Below, in pieces: positions 13,180-21,574 of a stretch of DNA of 23,290 bases. Source of the DNA: an uncultured Dialister sp. Lineage in GTDB: Bacteria > Bacillota > Negativicutes > Veillonellales > Dialisteraceae. The stretch covers positions 1 to 23,290 of the forward strand of contig NZ_UQKJ01000020.1 in NCBI RefSeq assembly GCF_900541605.1. The letters are read 5' to 3'. The position numbers and the translations under genes were made by a program. Positions within the stretch are counted from its first letter, which is position 1, and every line of letters begins with the position of its first letter. Below the pieces are notes generated by a model, which was not told the origin of the DNA, searched no databases, and worked only from the letters and a program-made list of their open reading frames with translations.

Positions 13180-15996
13180 TTACAGTTTCACTTTCAGCAG
13201 TCGGATGGAGTAGAGGATGCAGAGGAGGGTGACGCCGGTATCTGCAAATACGGCGATCCACATGTTTGCATAGCCCAGAAGGCCCATGACCATGACTGCA
13301 ATCTTTACGAAGAGGGCAAAGCCCACATTCTGCCAGGCCGTGGAGATGACTTTTCGGGAGAGCCTGATGGCCTCGGGAATGGCACGGACGTCGGAGTTCA
13401 GGAAGACCAGGTCCGCTGCCTCGATGGCTGCATCGGCGCCGCTGCCCATGGCAGCGCCCGCATCGGCACCGGCCAGTACCGGTGCATCGTTGATGCCATC
13501 GCCTACGAAGAGGACGGAGCCCTCTTTTTCACGGATTTCCTTCATAATGGAAAGCTTATCCTGGGGGAGAAGGCCGGCGTAAACTTTGGAAATTCCCGCT
13601 TTTTCCGCCACCGCCTCTGCGCTTTCCCGGTTGTCGCCGGTGAGCATGACAGGGGTGACTCCCAGTTTTTTGATTTCCCCGATCGATTCCACCGCGTCTT
13701 CTTTCAAGGCGTCGGAAATGACGATGCAGCCGAGGAGTTTGTTTTCCCGGGCAAGGAATACGAGGGTGCCCTTTTCTTTGTAACCGGCGAGGTCTTCTTT
13801 CGGTACGCCTGCCTTTTCCATGAGTCTGGCATTGCCGGCGTAAATGGTTTGACCCTGCAGGGTCCCTTCCATGCCGTAGCCTGCATTTTCATGGAGGTTT
13901 TCCAGTTTCACAGGAACCACTTTTTCTTCATTCGCCGCTTCAATGATGGATTTGGCGATGGGGTGGGTGGAATAAACTTCGGCTCCCGCCGCCAGGGCCA
14001 GCAGTTCATTCCGGTTCATATCCCCATGGACCAGGATGTCCCGTACTTTGAATTTCCCTTCCGTAATGGTGCCGGTTTTATCCATCACCGCCGCTTTCAC
14101 TTTGGCAATGACTTCCATCACCGTGCCCCCTTTGAAGAGGATACCGGCCTTGGAAGCGGTACCGATACCGGCAAAGAAGGACAGGGGAACGGAAATGACA
14201 AGGGCACAGGGGCAGGAAATGACGAGGAACGTGAGGGCCGTATAAATGCATTTTTCCCAATTCCCGCCAAAGAAGAGGGGAGGAATGAGGGCCACCGCCA
14301 GGGCAATGAAGACCACCACCGGCGTATAAATCCGGGAGAACCGGGTAATGAACCGGTCGATTTTTGGCTTGCTGGCTACCGCATTTTCCACGGAGTCCAG
14401 GATACGGCTTACCATGGATTCGGAGAGAATCTTCGTTACCTGCAGGTGAATGGTGCCGGTCATATTGACGCAGCCCGAATCCACTGCCATGCCTTCTTTA
14501 GCAGCAATGGGCTTTGGCTCACCGGTGACAGCGGATGTGTCGATCTGGGTGGACCCTTCCAGAATGATGCCATCCAGGGGAATCCGGTCTCCGGGGCGGA
14601 TAAGGAGGACATCGCCTACCTTAGCTTCTTCCGCCGGTACAGTTTCTGTCTTGCCGCCGTTTACGACTCTCTGTACCACTTCCGGCCGCAGGTCCACGGC
14701 TTCCATGATCTGACGGCGGCTCTTTCCGCTGGCCAGGTCCTGGCAATATTCGCCGATGCGGTAGAAGAACATGACCCCCACGGCTTCCGGGTATTCCCGG
14801 ATACCGAAGGCGCCGAGGGTGGCTACGGTCATAAGGAAGGTTTCATCAAAGAATTCGCCGTGGGCGATATTCTTCAGGGCGTTCCATACGATGGGCCCAC
14901 CAAGAATGATATAGGAAATGAAGAAGAAAATATTGCCATAGAGTTCTGGAGCCCCCGTGAGGTAGTGAAGCACCATGCCGATGGCGAAAATCACGCCGCC
15001 AACGGCGAGATGAACTTCTTCCTTCTTATAGAAGGCTTCTTCCTTTTCATCGGTCCCTGTTTTTCCCTTGGGTGCCCGTACTTTTTTGTGGATTTCCGTG
15101 GGTGATTCCACTTCGTTGCATTTTTCCGTGAGCAGGGGAATGAGGCTGTCCGGATCTTCGGCAGTGAGCTTCATGGTCTTCGTGGCGTAGGAAATGGACG
15201 CAGAGAGAACGCCGGGCTGCCGGTTGATGAGTTTTTCCAGCTTCAGTGCGCAGGCCGCGCAGTCCAGGGTCGGGATTTCATAGGTTTCCGTCTTGTAGCC
15301 GCTTTTATCGGCAGCCGGTACGATGCCCACCGATTCATCCACAGAACGGCAGACCGCCAGTACTTCCTTCAGCAGGGTATCCGGATTTTCTTTGGAAATC
15401 AGCCGGAGTTCCTTGGTACGGAAAGAAATGGAAGCGAAGAAAACCGAAGGCATTTCCCTGATTTTTCCTTCCATCTTGGCGGCGCATTCCTGGCAGTCCA
15501 GATGTTCCATGTGGTAAATGGACTTATGGTACGTGGTGCCAAGGAAATCGCAGCGGCAGTCCGCCAGGTCCTTCCCGCAGATATCGCAGTCTTCCTCATC
15601 TACACACTGGGGGCAGTGGCAGTCTTTCTCATGGCCCGGGGTATGATGGATTCCCTTGTCATGGAAGTGGCCGAAGGCCCGCCGTTCATCGGCGAGAATC
15701 TCTTTCTCATCTTCCATGATGTCCTTTTCGTTGGAAGCGTATTTCACAAGCTCCGGATCATGGGAATGGTCATGGGCCGCCGGCATTTCTTCTTCATGAT
15801 CGTGGTCATGATGGTGGTCATGGTCGTGATGATGATCATGGGTATGACCGCAGCCATCGTGAAGATGGGCGGGATCTCCTTCCTCTTCACTGCCCGAATC
15901 GTCTTCATGGGCCTGGGTTGCCCCTTCATGATGGTGGCTGTGGCAGTGGCAGCAGCCGCAGTTATGGGCATGGACTGCTTCTTTTTTCTCAGTCAT
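13180..15996 (-). CDS. P1B-type heavy-metal ATPase (Zn/Cd/Pb class) with long His/Cys-rich N-terminus
   Basis: A 938-residue ATP-driven metal exporter of the inner membrane. Core motifs are complete: TGEP at 491, the metal-site CPC at 595-597, phosphorylated D639 in DKTGT, HP at 678-679 and GDGIND at 832-837. The last membrane segments carry K898 and D919-x-G921, the signature of the Zn2+/Cd2+/Pb2+ (CadA/ZntA) subclass. The N-terminus is unusual. Residues 9-80 are packed with His and acidic residues, 126-149 hold seven cysteines (C126, C128, C131, C137, C140, C147, C149), and two HMA-like domains follow with LDCQEC (C168, C171) and LDCAAC (C246, C249). Typical CadA proteins are about 200 residues shorter. 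AAGGAGG lies 7 bases before the ATG. It appears monocistronic, with no ArsR or MerR regulator adjacent. Confidence 0.95.
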   Translation of the reverse strand: MTEKKEAVHAHNCGCCHCHSHHHEGATQAHEDDSGSEEEGDPAHLHDGCGHTHDHHHDHDHHHDHDHEEEMPAAHDHSHDPELVKYASNEKDIMEDEKEILADERRAFGHFHDKGIHHTPGHEKDCHCPQCVDEEDCDICGKDLADCRCDFLGTTYHKSIYHMEHLDCQECAAKMEGKIREMPSVFFASISFRTKELRLISKENPDTLLKEVLAVCRSVDESVGIVPAADKSGYKTETYEIPTLDCAACALKLEKLINRQPGVLSASISYATKTMKLTAEDPDSLIPLLTEKCNEVESPTEIHKKVRAPKGKTGTDEKEEAFYKKEEVHLAVGGVIFAIGMVLHYLTGAPELYGNIFFFISYIILGGPIVWNALKNIAHGEFFDETFLMTVATLGAFGIREYPEAVGVMFFYRIGEYCQDLASGKSRRQIMEAVDLRPEVVQRVVNGGKTETVPAEEAKVGDVLLIRPGDRIPLDGIILEGSTQIDTSAVTGEPKPIAAKEGMAVDSGCVNMTGTIHLQVTKILSESMVSRILDSVENAVASKPKIDRFITRFSRIYTPVVVFIALAVALIPPLFFGGNWEKCIYTALTFLVISCPCALVISVPLSFFAGIGTASKAGILFKGGTVMEVIAKVKAAVMDKTGTITEGKFKVRDILVHGDMNRNELLALAAGAEVYSTHPIAKSIIEAANEEKVVPVKLENLHENAGYGMEGTLQGQTIYAGNARLMEKAGVPKEDLAGYKEKGTLVFLARENKLLGCIVISDALKEDAVESIGEIKKLGVTPVMLTGDNRESAEAVAEKAGISKVYAGLLPQDKLSIMKEIREKEGSVLFVGDGINDAPVLAGADAGAAMGSGADAAIEAADLVFLNSDVRAIPEAIRLSRKVISTAWQNVGFALFVKIAVMVMGLLGYANMWIAVFADTGVTLLCILYSIRLLKVKL

Positions 15997-16046
15997 AGGA
16001 TTTCCTCCTTATATGGAAAATTGTATCAATAAATCTCTATGCTTTG

Positions 16047-16075
16047 ATTTTAGCATCCCCATAATCTGGAGTAAA
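16047..16075 (-). promoter_or_regulatory. Promoter of the metal ATPase gene
   Basis: On the - strand, TTTACT (16070-16075) and TAAAAT (16047-16052) are 17 bases apart, the same two hexamers as at xpt. Transcription would start near 16040, about 44 bases before the ATG. I see no clear ArsR- or MerR-type dyad within it. Confidence 0.6.
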
Positions 16076-16210
16076 TGCATCATGAAAAACACTTTAAAAA
16101 TTCAAGTGGATTTATAGGGCCCGGTGTAGGTACGAAGGGGTGGGGCTAGAGCCTTTTGCTCTGGGCATTGAGCTGGTTTGACCTGCAGGTTGATGAGTGC
16201 TGCATCCGAT

Positions 16211-16273
16211 GACCGGCAATTCGGTTGATAGACAATAGATGAAAGAAGATAGAAGATAGAAGATAGAAGGTAG
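16211..16273. repeat. Heptamer repeat with conserved flank, long copy
   Basis: The flank GACCGGCAATTCGG is followed by seven 7-base units: TTGATAG, ACAATAG, ATGAAAG, three identical AAGATAG, and AAGGTAG (16225-16273). Compared with the copy at 13001-13035, the first two units correspond and the AAGATAG unit is expanded, so copy number may vary between strains. It lies in the 508-base gap between cadA and rqcH. The rest of this gap holds small GC-rich hairpins and no supported gene. Confidence 0.8.
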
Positions 16274-16366
16274 ATATCGGCAGCCCTGCGGGCAGGTGGG
16301 ATCGAGGATTATGGGCCAGAGACCGTGAAGGTCCAGGCCGCCAGCGGCTTTCAATGGCGGCAATAT

Positions 16367-16398
16367 AAAAGGCGGCGCACTATCATTTGTGCGCCGCC
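16367..16398 (-). terminator. Rho-independent terminator downstream of rqcH
   Basis: On the - strand, GGCGGCGCAC pairs perfectly with GTGCGCCGCC over 10 bases (+ strand 16371-16380 and 16389-16398) around an 8-base loop, followed by TTTTATATT. It is about 107 bases after the rqcH stop, so the transcript has a longish 3' tail that includes another GC-rich hairpin. Confidence 0.8.
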
Positions 16399-16504
16399 CC
16401 ATTGACCCCGGCCGAAAGCGTGAATCCATATTCCTTCCTCGAGCCCAGACGGAAGCCTTAGCCCTGTCCGCCGGACAGCGACCCGGCCGAAGGCCGCTGC
16501 CTTT

Positions 16505-18229
16505 TTACTCCTTTACATCTTCCGGCACGGCCACTATGGTCTTCTGGTGGCTGTAATTGACCAGTCCCGGAGGGCCGTTCGGAATTTTCTTCACGTACCG
16601 GATGAGGGTATAGTCCACATCCACCTTTCCCGATTCCCGGCCTTTGCTGTTCCAGGCAGCCAGAGCGGCCACCTTTTCCAGGGTTTCCGGAGGAACCGAT
16701 TCCCCCTGGGTCTCGATGACTACATGGGACCCGGGGATGGCCTTTGCATGGAACCAGATATCCGTTTTGGCCGCCTTCCGGAGGGTGAGGTATTCATTTT
16801 TTGTGTTGCTGGTCCCCAGATATACCCGGAAACCGTCAATTATACGGCTTTCAATCTTCGGGTCCTGGTTTTTCCGGCTCGGTTTCCTGTGCTGCTTCTG
16901 TCTCTTATCGATGCCCAGGGACTTCAGCTCCTCCTTCAGGGCCTCCAGATCCTGCTTTGTGGTGACCTGGGATGCAAAATAGAGGGTTTCATTCAGGTAG
17001 GCCAGCCGGTCTTCACATTCCTTCAGCTTTTCTTCCCCAATGGTGGAACGGGTCTTCATCTTATTGTACTTTTTGAAATAGGCCTGGCTGTTGTCGGTGA
17101 CAGACAGCAGGGGGTCCACAGGGATTGTTTCATCCTCCGGGGGATCTTTGAAGAGGTTGGACACCGTGATTTCTTTCTTATGGTTGATTTTCTCGTAGGC
17201 ATAAATGGAAAGGAGAGTGCCCCAGAGCTTGTACTGGTCCATACGGGTGGTCTCTTCCATTTCTTCCCGGATTTTCCGTTTCTTTCTCTCTTCCCTTTTG
17301 ATGAGGGTATGAAGTTCCTTCGTATATTCCTGCACCGCCTGGGTAATGGAGCCGACGCCGCTTTCCGCTTCCTTTTCTATGAAGGGAAGCACCGGAACCG
17401 TTTCACAGGCTTCTCCCAGTATGGAGAGGGGAATGGGGGAAATGTTCTTTTTCCCGTTTCCCTTTTTATACAGGTACAGGCAGTCCGACGATTCGATGGC
17501 CTCTGCCATGGCTTTCATGTGGGAAATGAGAGATTTTTCCTCTTTTTCCGAAAATTCGGAAAGCTTTTTATCCGCCGGAATATTCGATTCGAAGGCCAGT
17601 TCATCCGCCAGGAAACGGGAGAACCCGTTGAACTGCTTAAAGAGCCAGCTGTCCATGGGGATTGGTTCTTTTTTGCTGAAATCAAAGATGTCCGTCAGTT
17701 CTTTCTCGGAAAACTTCATGAAATCCATGCGGTGGGAATTCTGGGGGACCTGGTAGGTTTCCCCGGGCACCAGGAGCCGGTCCAGCTTCTTGCCCCGAAG
17801 GCAGGCATCGATGATGGTATTCCCCTCAGTGAGAATCATGTTCGGCGCTGCCGGCAGGAGCTCCAGCCACAGGGTGCGGGTAATGATTTCACTGCCCCGT
17901 TCGATACGATCAAAGGACAGGGATACTATGCGGTCCATGGCCACCTGTTCCATATGGGAGAGACGGCTCCCTTCCAGATACTTCCGAAGGGTCATACAGA
18001 ATGTCTGGGACGGGGAATACTGCTTTTTGTTTCTTCCCTTGCCTGTAAGGTAGAGAATGGGGGGATTGTAGGTATTGAGAATGAGACTTACCACATCGCC
18101 GTCGGTGCAGTAAAGCTCCATGTCCATAATGCGGTTATCCACCTGGTGAATCTGCCGAACTTGGCAGGACTCGATTTTCTTTCGGAGTTCCTTCACCAGG
18201 ACATATAATACAGCGCTGTCTATCTGCAT
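16505..18229 (-). CDS. rqcH: Ribosome quality control factor RqcH (NFACT family)
   Basis: A 574-residue NFACT protein, formerly annotated as fibronectin-binding. RqcH binds stalled 50S subunits carrying peptidyl-tRNA and adds C-terminal alanine tails that mark the nascent chain for degradation. The NFACT-N domain starts at residue 1 (MQIDSAVLYVLVKELRKKI). D99-R100 in AMDRIVSLSF correspond to the DR pair needed for tRNA recruitment in Bacillus RqcH. Charged helical, probably coiled-coil, segments lie around 290-440. The NFACT-R domain is near the end (LTLRKAAKTDIWFHAKAIPG). AGGAGG is 6 bases before the ATG at 18229. In Bacillus the homologue lies near yicC-remA-gmk, as here. A copy of the palindromic element lies directly upstream. 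Confidence 0.95.
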   Translation of the reverse strand: MQIDSAVLYVLVKELRKKIESCQVRQIHQVDNRIMDMELYCTDGDVVSLILNTYNPPILYLTGKGRNKKQYSPSQTFCMTLRKYLEGSRLSHMEQVAMDRIVSLSFDRIERGSEIITRTLWLELLPAAPNMILTEGNTIIDACLRGKKLDRLLVPGETYQVPQNSHRMDFMKFSEKELTDIFDFSKKEPIPMDSWLFKQFNGFSRFLADELAFESNIPADKKLSEFSEKEEKSLISHMKAMAEAIESSDCLYLYKKGNGKKNISPIPLSILGEACETVPVLPFIEKEAESGVGSITQAVQEYTKELHTLIKREERKKRKIREEMEETTRMDQYKLWGTLLSIYAYEKINHKKEITVSNLFKDPPEDETIPVDPLLSVTDNSQAYFKKYNKMKTRSTIGEEKLKECEDRLAYLNETLYFASQVTTKQDLEALKEELKSLGIDKRQKQHRKPSRKNQDPKIESRIIDGFRVYLGTSNTKNEYLTLRKAAKTDIWFHAKAIPGSHVVIETQGESVPPETLEKVAALAAWNSKGRESGKVDVDYTLIRYVKKIPNGPPGLVNYSHQKTIVAVPEDVKE

Positions 18230-18280
18230 AAAAAACCTCCTGAATTGTTCGGTATTTATGTAAAATAGTATATCATATAC

Positions 18281-18459
18281 GAGTGGATGGGGCTAAGGGT
18301 GGTGGATGAACATCGCTTCGCCCGTTCACCGGGTGGTGGGCGCTGCGCGCCGGGGGCATAAGATAGATTTGCCGCCTTTGGCGGATGCCCCACATTATGC
18401 CCCCGCTTCAACGGGCAAAGCGATGTTGAAGCCACCACCCTTAGCCCCGTCTACCACTC
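18281..18459. repeat. Palindromic modular intergenic element, copy 2
   Basis: A 179-base element filling half of the 353-base divergent gap between rqcH and dapF. Its ends pair: GAGTGG plus GGGGCTAAGGGTGGTGG on the left, with CCACCACCCTTAGCCCC and CCACTC on the right. Inside are TGAAC/GTTCA, the shared GGTGGTGGGCGCTGCGCGCC, GGGGGCATAA paired with TTATGCCCCC, the central CCGCCTTTGGCGG, and GCTTCAAC/GTTGAAGC. The outermost hexamer differs from copy 1 but is self-complementary. The remaining bases of the gap hold the rqcH and dapF start regions. Confidence 0.88.
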
Positions 18460-18491
18460 CAGGCCACCTGCTTTGCATACAGAATCATCGA

Positions 18492-18521
18492 CTGGCAGGC
18501 TCTTCCAAACAATGGTAGAAT
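18492..18521 (+). promoter_or_regulatory. Possible dapF promoter
   Basis: CTGGCA (18492-18497) and TAGAAT (18516-18521) are 18 bases apart, with an AT-rich stretch after. The hexamer matches are moderate (4/6 and 5/6). It is the best candidate between the palindromic element and dapF. Confidence 0.4.
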
Positions 18522-18582
18522 AAAGTAATTAAAACAAATGAATGGGGCAAACAGAGCCCTTTGTACCTATAGGAGGAAAATC

Positions 18583-19416
18583 ATGCATTTTACAAAATGG
18601 CAGGCCTGTGGCAATGACTTTGTCTTTGTCAATGGCTTTGAAGAAAACCTGGAAGAAATCACGAAACACACTGTAGAAATCTGTGACCGCCATTTCGGCA
18701 TCGGCGCCGATGGCATTATTTTTATTCTGCCTTCGGACAAGGCGGATCTGCGCATGCGCATTTTCAATGCTGACGGTTCGGAAGCAGAAATGTGCGGTAA
18801 TGGCATCCGGGCCTTTGCCAAATGGGCCCATGAACTGGGTCTTGTAAAGGAGAAACGGATTTCCGTAGAAACGGGAGCCGGCATTCTGTATCCGGAACTC
18901 CTGGATTCGGGCCTCGTAAAAGTGGATATGGGAAAACCCCATCTCACCGCTTCTGAAGTCCCCGTAACCGGCCTGGGAGAGGGTCCTGTCATTTCCCGGC
19001 CCCTTTTCAATGAAGCAAACAGGAAATCCTACGACGTTACCTGCGTATCCATGGGTAATCCTCACTGCGTTATTTTTGTGGACGATGCGGAAAAGGTCAA
19101 TGTAGCCGGAGAAGGACCGTCCCTGGAGACGGATCCCCATTTCCCGAGAAAGACAAACGTGGAATTCGTAAGCTCCCTGGGCAAAAACCATTTCCGCATG
19201 CGAGTATGGGAACGGGGCACCGGCATTACCATGGCCTGCGGCACCGGTACCTGCGCTTCCGTAGTGGCAGCCATCCTGAACGGCAAAGCAGATAAGGAAG
19301 CGGACGTGGAACTGGACGGGGGCCGTCTCCATATTGCCTGGGACGGCAATCCGGAGAGCCACGTCTTTATGACCGGTCCGGCGGAAAAGGTGTTCGAAGG
19401 GACGTATAAGCTGTAA
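18583..19416 (+). CDS. dapF: Diaminopimelate epimerase
   Basis: A 277-residue PLP-independent racemase that converts LL-diaminopimelate to the meso form used in peptidoglycan and as lysine precursor. Both catalytic cysteines are in place: EMCGNGIRAF in the first domain and GITMACGTGTCAS in the second. FTKWQACGNDFVFVNG and GNPHCVIFV are also typical. An in-frame ATG at 18538 is rejected: ATG 18583 has AGGAGG 6 bases upstream and gives the canonical MHFTKWQACGNDF. The gene is apart from dapB-asd-dapA and precedes yicC by 122 bases. Its presence implies meso-DAP synthesis through LL-DAP, rather than by a dehydrogenase alone. Confidence 0.97.
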   Translation: MHFTKWQACGNDFVFVNGFEENLEEITKHTVEICDRHFGIGADGIIFILPSDKADLRMRIFNADGSEAEMCGNGIRAFAKWAHELGLVKEKRISVETGAGILYPELLDSGLVKVDMGKPHLTASEVPVTGLGEGPVISRPLFNEANRKSYDVTCVSMGNPHCVIFVDDAEKVNVAGEGPSLETDPHFPRKTNVEFVSSLGKNHFRMRVWERGTGITMACGTGTCASVVAAILNGKADKEADVELDGGRLHIAWDGNPESHVFMTGPAEKVFEGTYKL

Positions 19417-19423
19417 ATCTATA

Positions 19424-19503
19424 TTCCCCAAATGGGTGGCAGGGGCAAAATGATGTTCACCTGTCACCCTTGGGAGCCAAACATACGCTCAGGCTGATCA
19501 GCC
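19424..19503. other. Two palindromes between dapF and yicC
   Basis: A quasi-palindrome pairs CCCAAATGGGTGGCAGG (about 19427-19443) with CCTGTCACCCTTGGG (about 19460-19474), with small bulges. It is followed by a perfect 12-base palindrome, GGCTGATCAGCC (19492-19503). The first has no T-run and could be a decayed member of the palindromic family or a processing structure. The second could be an operator for the yicC group. Confidence 0.45.
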
Positions 19504-19538
19504 TCTCAAAGTCATTTACATACAATGGAGATGGTACA

Positions 19539-20429
19539 ATGAACAGTATGACCGGATTCGGACGGGGCACTGCGGAAAATGATGCAGGCACCGTTACGGC
19601 AGAAGTGAAGGCCGTGAACAGCCGTTTCCTTGAAATCAACATGCGGACTGACCACTTTTCTGCTGCCCTGGAGGACCTGGCTGCCCGCAAATTGAAGGAG
19701 AAACTTCACCGGGGCAAGGTGAATGTGTCCCTGTCCTTTATGCCCGCCGTCGGCGGCAGCCATTATACGGTGGAACTGGACCGGCCCCTTCTGGAGGCCT
19801 ATGTGAAGGCCCTGGATGAAGGGCGAAAGACAAAGGGTCTTCGGAATAAGAGACCCGTGATTTCTGACCTTTTATCCCTGCCCCAGCCCTTTATCACGGT
19901 CCGGAAGGAAACGGTATCCGATGAAGCCCTCTCGCCACTGGTGGAGAATGCGATGGATGAGGCCATCGAAGGGCTCCTTACCATGCGCAGGACGGAAGGG
20001 GAGAACCTGAAGAAAGATCTGGAAAAGCGGCTCTCCTTCCTTGAGGAAAAGCGGCAGTTCCTCCTTTCAAAGCAGGACGTGGCAGTAAAGGAATACGAAG
20101 AACGGCTGAAGGCCAGAATCGATAAAGCCCTGGAAGGCCGGGACGCTGAGACCGATGAGGACCGGGTGCTCCAGGAAGTGGCCATTTATTCCGAAAAGGT
20201 GGACTACACGGAAGAAGTGGTGCGCCTTGGCAGCCACCTTTCCCAGTTCCGCCAGATTCTGGATAGCGACGGCCCCATCGGCAGGAAACTCGATTTCCTT
20301 CTCCAGGAAATCAACAGGGAAGTAAATACCACCGCCTCAAAAGCCAGTGACACCGAGGTGGTTGACTGTGTTATAATAATCAAGACAGAACTCGAAAAAT
20401 TGCGCGAGCAAGTCCAAAATATTGAATAA
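19539..20429 (+). CDS. yicC: YicC family endoribonuclease-like protein
   Basis: A 296-residue YicC/YloC protein. E. coli YicC has been linked to RNA turnover as an endoribonuclease, and the family is broadly conserved. The N-terminal MNSMTGFGRG is diagnostic, and the C-terminal domain contains RVLQEVAIYSEKVDYTEEVV and GRKLDFLLQEINREVNT. The middle, about 165-215, is highly charged and probably coiled-coil. The ATG at 19539 with GGAG 8 bases upstream is preferred over an upstream in-frame start that would add 23 non-conserved residues. It leads yicC-remA-gmk-rpoZ, the order seen in Bacillus subtilis. Confidence 0.94.
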   Translation: MNSMTGFGRGTAENDAGTVTAEVKAVNSRFLEINMRTDHFSAALEDLAARKLKEKLHRGKVNVSLSFMPAVGGSHYTVELDRPLLEAYVKALDEGRKTKGLRNKRPVISDLLSLPQPFITVRKETVSDEALSPLVENAMDEAIEGLLTMRRTEGENLKKDLEKRLSFLEEKRQFLLSKQDVAVKEYEERLKARIDKALEGRDAETDEDRVLQEVAIYSEKVDYTEEVVRLGSHLSQFRQILDSDGPIGRKLDFLLQEINREVNTTASKASDTEVVDCVIIIKTELEKLREQVQNIE

Positions 20430-20441
20430 GGAGTAATCAAA

Positions 20442-20714
20442 GTGGGATTTTCATTAATTAACATCGGATTCGGAAATATGGCAGCGGCTGCCCGTGTCAT
20501 GGCGATTATCAGCCCGGAATCGGCTCCGGTAAAGCGTATGATCCAGGAAGCAAGAGATAACGGCGAACTCATCGATGCCACCTATGGCAGAAAAACAAGG
20601 GCGGTCCTCATCATGGACAGTGGCCAGATTATCCTTTCCGCTGTACAGCCGGAAACGATTTCTCATAGACTCATGAGCAAGGATTCCATTATTAGCGAAG
20701 GAATGGATGAATAA
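20442..20714 (+). CDS. remA: RemA/DUF370 family regulator
   Basis: A 90-residue protein of the RemA (DUF370) family. In Bacillus RemA forms oligomeric rings that bind DNA and activate biofilm-matrix and osmoprotection genes; elsewhere its role is less clear. NIGFGNMAAAARVMAIISPE, SAPVKRMIQEARDNGELIDA and TYGRKTRAVLIMDSGQIILS cover nearly the whole conserved domain. It starts with GTG at 20442, with AAGGAG 8 bases upstream. The stop TAA overlaps the gmk ATG by one base (TAATG), indicating coupling. Confidence 0.95.
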   Translation: MGFSLINIGFGNMAAAARVMAIISPESAPVKRMIQEARDNGELIDATYGRKTRAVLIMDSGQIILSAVQPETISHRLMSKDSIISEGMDE

Positions 20715-21361
20715 TGTGCGCTGAAAAGAAAGATGAAGGCATTCTCCTGGTTGTCTCCGGCCCCAGCGGTGCCGGAAAGGGCACCATCTGCAGTGCCATC
20801 CGGTCCCTCTATCCGAATCTTCACTATTCCGTTTCCATGACCACCAGGGAACCGAGAAAAGGGGAAGTGGAAGGGGAAAGCTATTTCTTTCGTACCAATG
20901 AACAGTTCGAAGAACTCATAAAAAAGGACGCTTTCCTGGAATACGCCAAAGTATACGACCACTATTACGGCACGCCGAAGAAATATGCTTTGGACCTCAT
21001 TGACCAGGGAAAATCGGTGCTTTTGGAAATCGATATCCAGGGAGCCATGCAGGTCAAGAAACGGTATCCCAAGGGCGTATTCATTTATATCGTTCCGCCG
21101 TCCCTGGAAATTCTCTCCGGCCGCCTCCACCATCGGGGCACTGATTCGGAAGAGGTCATCGAGAAGAGGCTGGCCCAGATTACCAGCGAACTCGCCATGG
21201 CCCACCAGTACGATTACATCGTGGTAAACGACAAACTGGAAGATGCAGTCCATAAGACCTGCTGCATCCTGGAAGCGGAACGGTGCAAACTGTCCCGCAA
21301 TGAAGGTCAGATCGAAACGATTTTCAAACAATATATCAATAAGGAGGTACCTTTAAAATGA
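20714..21361 (+). CDS. gmk: Guanylate kinase
   Basis: A 215-residue enzyme converting GMP to GDP with ATP. The P-loop SGPSGAGKGT lies near residues 15-24. The GMP-binding signature SVSMTTREPRKGEVEGESYFF follows, and the lid region and IDIQGAMQVKKRYP are present. GAAGGA about 10 bases upstream provides the ribosome site inside remA. Its TGA overlaps the rpoZ start (ATGA). It lies downstream in metabolism from XMP salvage by xpt, also in this window. Confidence 0.97.
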   Translation: MCAEKKDEGILLVVSGPSGAGKGTICSAIRSLYPNLHYSVSMTTREPRKGEVEGESYFFRTNEQFEELIKKDAFLEYAKVYDHYYGTPKKYALDLIDQGKSVLLEIDIQGAMQVKKRYPKGVFIYIVPPSLEILSGRLHHRGTDSEEVIEKRLAQITSELAMAHQYDYIVVNDKLEDAVHKTCCILEAERCKLSRNEGQIETIFKQYINKEVPLK

Positions 21362-21558
21362 TGTGTTTTCCATCCATTGACAGCCTTGTCAAGAAAGTAG
21401 ATTCCAAGTATACCCTCGTTACCCTGGCAGCCCTCCGTGCCCGTGAACTGACCGACGGCGCTCCGGCCCTCATTCCGGACGCAAAGAACAAGAAGCCCGT
21501 CACCGTAGCGCTGGAAGAAGTGTACTACGATAAGATCACCTATTCCTTTGATAAATAG
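21358..21558 (+). CDS. rpoZ: DNA-directed RNA polymerase omega subunit
   Basis: A 66-residue omega subunit, which aids assembly of beta' in RNA polymerase. PSIDSLVKKVDSKYTLVTLAALRARELT matches the conserved MAxRP/KYxLVxxAxxRAR core. The tail KPVTVALEEVYYDKITYS is also typical. Two consecutive ATGs are available at 21358 and 21361; AAGGAGG at 21341-21347 better suits the first. It overlaps gmk by four bases. The following 306-base gap is mostly a palindromic element, so coaBC may not be strictly in the same transcript. Confidence 0.95.
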   Translation: MMCFPSIDSLVKKVDSKYTLVTLAALRARELTDGAPALIPDAKNKKPVTVALEEVYYDKITYSFDK

Positions 21559-21574
21559 TAAATATAAATGTGTC

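Noticed and set aside
13036..15105. A 689-codon open frame on the + strand, antisense to the metal ATPase gene
   Set aside because: It is an antisense shadow created by codon bias. Its translation has no family signature, while the - strand frame has every P1B ATPase motif.
15785..15850. GTCATG/ATCATG-rich tract on the + strand as a microsatellite
   Set aside because: It is the reverse complement of the His/Asp codons of the metal ATPase N-terminus, so it is explained by coding sequence.
16225..16273. Tandem heptamers as a CRISPR array
   Set aside because: The units are 7 bases with no spacers, and there are no cas genes.
16547..18208. A 553-codon open frame on the + strand opposite rqcH
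   Set aside because: It lies entirely within the rqcH coding region in antisense. The NFACT protein accounts for the sequence.
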